In this document: one piece after another, positions 5,642 through 7,774 of the stretch
How the letters are laid out: every line of letters starts with the position of its first letter
How positions within the stretch are numbered: position 1 is the stretch's first letter
NCBI GenBank assembly: GCA_902385515.1
Contig: CABMGC010000052.1
Location: 1-7,774 of the forward strand
Source of the DNA: an uncultured archaeon
GTDB lineage: Archaea > Micrarchaeota > Micrarchaeia > Micrarchaeales > CABMGC01
Length of the DNA: 7,774 nt
Reading direction: 5' to 3'
The notes under the pieces: model-generated
The model's database searches: none
What the model was told of the DNA's origin: nothing
The model's input: the letters and a program-made list of their open reading frames with translations, nothing else
Made by a program: the position numbers and the translations under genes

Positions 5642-7513
5642 ATGAAAAGATTCAAGACCACTGACGAGATAAAGATACCTGACAAGCTCATCGACCAGGT
5701 GATAGGCCAGGAGAAGGCGGTAAAGATAGTCAAGAAGGCCGCCGCCCAGAGAAGGAACATCCTCCTCATAGGCTCGCCAGGGACCGGCAAGACCATGCTT
5801 GCGCAAGCGATGGCTGAGCTGAGGCCCGCGGTCGACCTGGAGGACGTCCTCGCGTACAAGAATCCCAACAGCGAAAACATGCCGCTCATAAAGACTGTCA
5901 AGACCTATCCCAACTACGACCCGTCGAAGCCGCTTGGCGACGGGCAGGGACGCCAGCTCATACAAAAGGAAAGGGCGAAGAGCAGGACCGACGCCGGCCA
6001 GGGCAGCAGACCCAGCATAATGCCGGTGATAGTCCTGATCGTCGCGCTTCTTTTCATACTGTCTCTTACAGACCTGCTGCAGGGCAACCAGCTTGTCGTC
6101 GTGGCGGCACTCATACTCGGGATACTGTTCTTCGGGTCGGCGGTGGTGTTCGTCGGAGGATTCAGGCGCGTCGGAGGGATGATGCCCGGCCTGTTTGAGT
6201 CTAGCGAACCCAAGCTCATAGTCGACAACACTGGCATGGCCCACGCCCCTTTCATAGACGGCACCGGCTCCAGGGCGGGAGCCCTCTTCGGCGACGTCAA
6301 GCACGACCCGCTGCAGAGCGGGGGGCTTGGCACGCCAGCGCACCTTCGTGTCGAGAGCGGGGCGGTGCACAAGGCGAACAAGGGAGTCCTGTTCATAGAC
6401 GAGGTCGCGGACCTTGAGCCGAAGTCGCAGCAGGAGCTGCTCACCGCCATGCAGGAGAAGAAGTACCCGATAACCGGCCAGAGCGAGATGAGCTCGGGAG
6501 CGATCGTCAGGACCGAGCCGGTTCCTTCTGACTTCCTTCTCGTGGCCGCGGGAAACCTCAACGACATAACGAGGATGCATCCCGCCCTCAGGTCCAGGAT
6601 AAGGGGCTACGGATACGAAGTCTACATGGAGTCCACCATGAGAGACACCGAAGAAAACCAGGACAAGATAATAAAGTTCATAGCCCAGGAGGTCAAGAAG
6701 GACGGAAGGATACCTCACTTTGACTACGAGGCCTGCATGGAGATAATGAACGAGGCCAGGAGAAGGAGCGGAAGGAAGAACAGCCTTACGCTCATACTAA
6801 GGGACCTCGGAGGAGTCATAAGGGCGGCGGGCGATTTGGCTGTCGAGAATAAGGAGAAGGTCGTAACCAAGGCGGACGTCATAGGCGCGCTCAGCCTGGC
6901 GGAGCCCATAGAGGCTCAGTACGCCGAGCAGATGCTTGAGTTCACGAAGGACTACAAGGTGTTCAGCAACTCCGGCCTCGCCATAGGGAAGGTCAACGGG
7001 CTCGCTGTCCTGGGCACTGGGACGGCCCCCACGGGAATAATCACGCCTATTGCCGCGGAGGTCACGCCTTCGAGCTCGAGGTCCGAGGGCAAGCTGATAG
7101 CGACCGGGAAGCTGGGCAAGATCGCCCAGGAGGCGGTGAAGAACATAAGCGCGGTCATCAAGAGGCACATGCACCGGGACATCGCCAGCTACGACATCCA
7201 CGTCCAGTTCATACAGACTTACTCCGGAGTCGAGGGGGACAGCGCGAGCGTATCGGTTGCGGTAAGCGTCATATCGGCCATGGAAGGGATACCTATAAGG
7301 CAGGACCTTGCCATGACGGGCTCGCTGTCCGTCAGGGGATCCGTCCTGCCAGTGGGCGGGATAACCGCGAAGGTCAAGGCGGCAATAGACGCCGGCCTTA
7401 AGTTCGTCGTAATACCTGAGAGCAACAAGGAGGACGTGTACATAGACAAGGGCGAGCTTCGGAAGATAAAGCTACTTTACGCGAAGAACATAGCCGACGT
7501 GCTCGAGTACTAG
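5642..7513 (+). CDS. lonB: archaeal membrane-anchored Lon protease (LonB), ending at an in-frame TAG
   Basis: A 623-residue ATP-dependent protease that degrades damaged and regulatory proteins at the inner face of the membrane. The AAA+ domain has Walker A GSPGTGKT (44-51), Walker B GVLFIDEV (248-255), sensor 1 N305 in AAGNLND, probable arginine fingers in [10 protein letters not shown] (315-324), and a sensor 2 region at LILRDLGG (384-391). Between Walker A and B two transmembrane helices (about 125-143 and 150-173) anchor it, the hallmark of archaeal LonB. The protease domain carries the Ser-Lys dyad: S534 in EGDSASVS and K577 in VGGITAKVK. The ATG follows GGAGG by 7 bases. The frame stops at TAG (7511-7513) just after ADVLEY, but remains open for another 36 codons to a TGA next to top6A, so the true protein may be about 660 residues. 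All catalytic residues lie before the TAG, so the shorter form should still be active. Confidence 0.95.
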   Translation: MKRFKTTDEIKIPDKLIDQVIGQEKAVKIVKKAAAQRRNILLIGSPGTGKTMLAQAMAELRPAVDLEDVLAYKNPNSENMPLIKTVKTYPNYDPSKPLGDGQGRQLIQKERAKSRTDAGQGSRPSIMPVIVLIVALLFILSLTDLLQGNQLVVVAALILGILFFGSAVVFVGGFRRVGGMMPGLFESSEPKLIVDNTGMAHAPFIDGTGSRAGALFGDVKHDPLQSGGLGTPAHLRVESGAVHKANKGVLFIDEVADLEPKSQQELLTAMQEKKYPITGQSEMSSGAIVRTEPVPSDFLLVAAGNLNDITRMHPALRSRIRGYGYEVYMESTMRDTEENQDKIIKFIAQEVKKDGRIPHFDYEACMEIMNEARRRSGRKNSLTLILRDLGGVIRAAGDLAVENKEKVVTKADVIGALSLAEPIEAQYAEQMLEFTKDYKVFSNSGLAIGKVNGLAVLGTGTAPTGIITPIAAEVTPSSSRSEGKLIATGKLGKIAQEAVKNISAVIKRHMHRDIASYDIHVQFIQTYSGVEGDSASVSVAVSVISAMEGIPIRQDLAMTGSLSVRGSVLPVGGITAKVKAAIDAGLKFVVIPESNKEDVYIDKGELRKIKLLYAKNIADVLEY

Positions 7514-7624
7514 CTGAAGAAGGGTGCCAGGTCCAGGTCGATAGTTAAGGAGCTGAGGCAGTACATGACGACGGACTACATGGAAAAGCCGCCGCTGATC
7601 GTCGGCGGCGAACAGGAGAAGTGA
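7511..7624 (+). other. in-frame continuation of lonB beyond TAG (possible amber readthrough or truncation)
   Basis: After the TAG the lonB frame continues for 36 sense codons, beginning LKKGARSRSIVKELRQYMTT, then reaches TGA at 7622-7624. Codon use (AAG, GAG, AGG, ATA, GTC, CTG) matches lonB itself. Ending at this TGA leaves a 4-bp gap to the top6A ATG, the same spacing as the transporter pair and tyrS operon, whereas the TAG would leave 115 bp. The peptide is basic, then proline/glycine-containing, and looks like the C-terminal helix and tail found in other archaeal Lon proteins. The TAG is the only non-TGA stop among complete genes here. Whether it is decoded, a mutation or an error cannot be told from this sequence. 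Confidence 0.6.
7614..7618 (+). promoter_or_regulatory. Shine-Dalgarno sequence for top6A inside the lonB extension
   Basis: AGGAG lies 10 bases before the ATG at 7629, inside the last codons of the post-TAG lonB frame; GTGAT at the TGA is a second candidate. This arrangement points to operonic translation of top6A with lonB. Confidence 0.5.
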
Positions 7625-7628
7625 TATC

Positions 7629-7774
7629 ATGGTCGAGGAAGCCGCAAAGAAGAGAATAGAGGACATGGGCAAGGGCATAATTGCCGACATAGAATCAGGC
7701 AGGAACCCGAAGTTCGTGGCGCCGTCCAGGACCAGAAGCAACATAATATTCGACAAGAAGAACGGATATCTCAG
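7629..7774 (+). CDS. top6A: DNA topoisomerase VI subunit A, 5' end only
   Basis: Only the first 48 codons are visible before the right edge. The translation starts MVEEAAKKRIEDMGKGIIAD and contains NPKFVAPSRTRSNIIFDKKNGYL, matching the conserved N-terminal segment of archaeal Top6A (pattern NP-x-x-x-x-PSRT-x-SNI-x-(F/Y)D). Top6A is the Spo11-related subunit that makes the double-strand break in the type IIB A2B2 enzyme and decatenates and relaxes DNA; its catalytic Tyr and Toprim domain lie outside the window. The frame is closed by a TGA at 7596-7598 and the ATG at 7629 is the only good start. It lies 4 bp after the TGA that closes the extended lonB frame. The assignment rests on a short region. 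Confidence 0.8.
   Translation, partial: MVEEAAKKRIEDMGKGIIADIESGRNPKFVAPSRTRSNIIFDKKNGYL

Noticed and set aside
5618..6718. 366-codon minus-strand open frame
   Set aside because: It is antisense to the LonB AAA+ domain and shows no domain or motif; it is a composition shadow.
7599..7628. Upstream extension of top6A
   Set aside because: The frame is open only from 7599 and has no earlier ATG; the ATG at 7629 is well placed after AGGAG and GTGAT.
1..7774. CRISPR array, insertion sequence or integrase
   Set aside because: No spaced direct repeats, transposase-like protein or terminal repeats flanking a gene were seen.

Overview
The window looks archaeal. It encodes a membrane-anchored LonB protease, an archaeal-type tyrosyl-tRNA synthetase with no bacterial C-terminal domain, an archaeal type IA topoisomerase, and the start of a topoisomerase VI A subunit. 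Several genes are preceded by TATA-like boxes only about 25 bp from the start codon, which implies leaderless or near-leaderless mRNAs. Coding is dense and GC-rich, Ile is often ATA and Arg often AGG, and all six complete genes other than lonB end in TGA. A small-genome lineage (DPANN, for example Micrarchaeota-like) is plausible, but the sequence alone does not prove it.

Layout. Positions 1-3082 hold a minus-strand operon, read from right to left: an 87-residue two-helix membrane protein, DNA topoisomerase IA (topA), and a TrmI-type tRNA m1A methyltransferase that overlaps topA by 17 bp and runs off the window. A 72-bp divergent promoter region separates it from a plus-strand pair of four-helix DMT/EamA-SMR-like transporter subunits (3155-3860). 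Their charge patterns predict opposite membrane orientations. The second subunit overlaps, tail to tail, a 122-residue two-helix membrane protein of unknown function. That protein is the downstream gene of a minus-strand tyrS operon (3853-5311). A 330-bp intergenic region (5312-5641) follows. It holds the tyrS promoter, a second strong TATA box, a structured segment that may be an unidentified non-coding RNA, and the likely lonB promoter. lonB (5642-7513) and the start of top6A (7629 to the edge) form a plus-strand operon.

The most striking feature is at the end of lonB. The ORF stops at a TAG, but the same frame continues for 36 more plausible codons to a TGA only 4 bp before the top6A start codon. 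This could be amber readthrough (for example pyrrolysine), a nonsense mutation that trims the C-terminus, or a sequence error. Other observations are a parallel Cys-to-Asp change in both TopA zinc-ribbon motifs, the opposite-orientation transporter pair, and the candidate RNA upstream of lonB.

The genes are mainly information processing (tRNA charging and modification, DNA topology), protein quality control, and small membrane proteins. No mobile element, CRISPR array, tRNA or rRNA gene was recognised.
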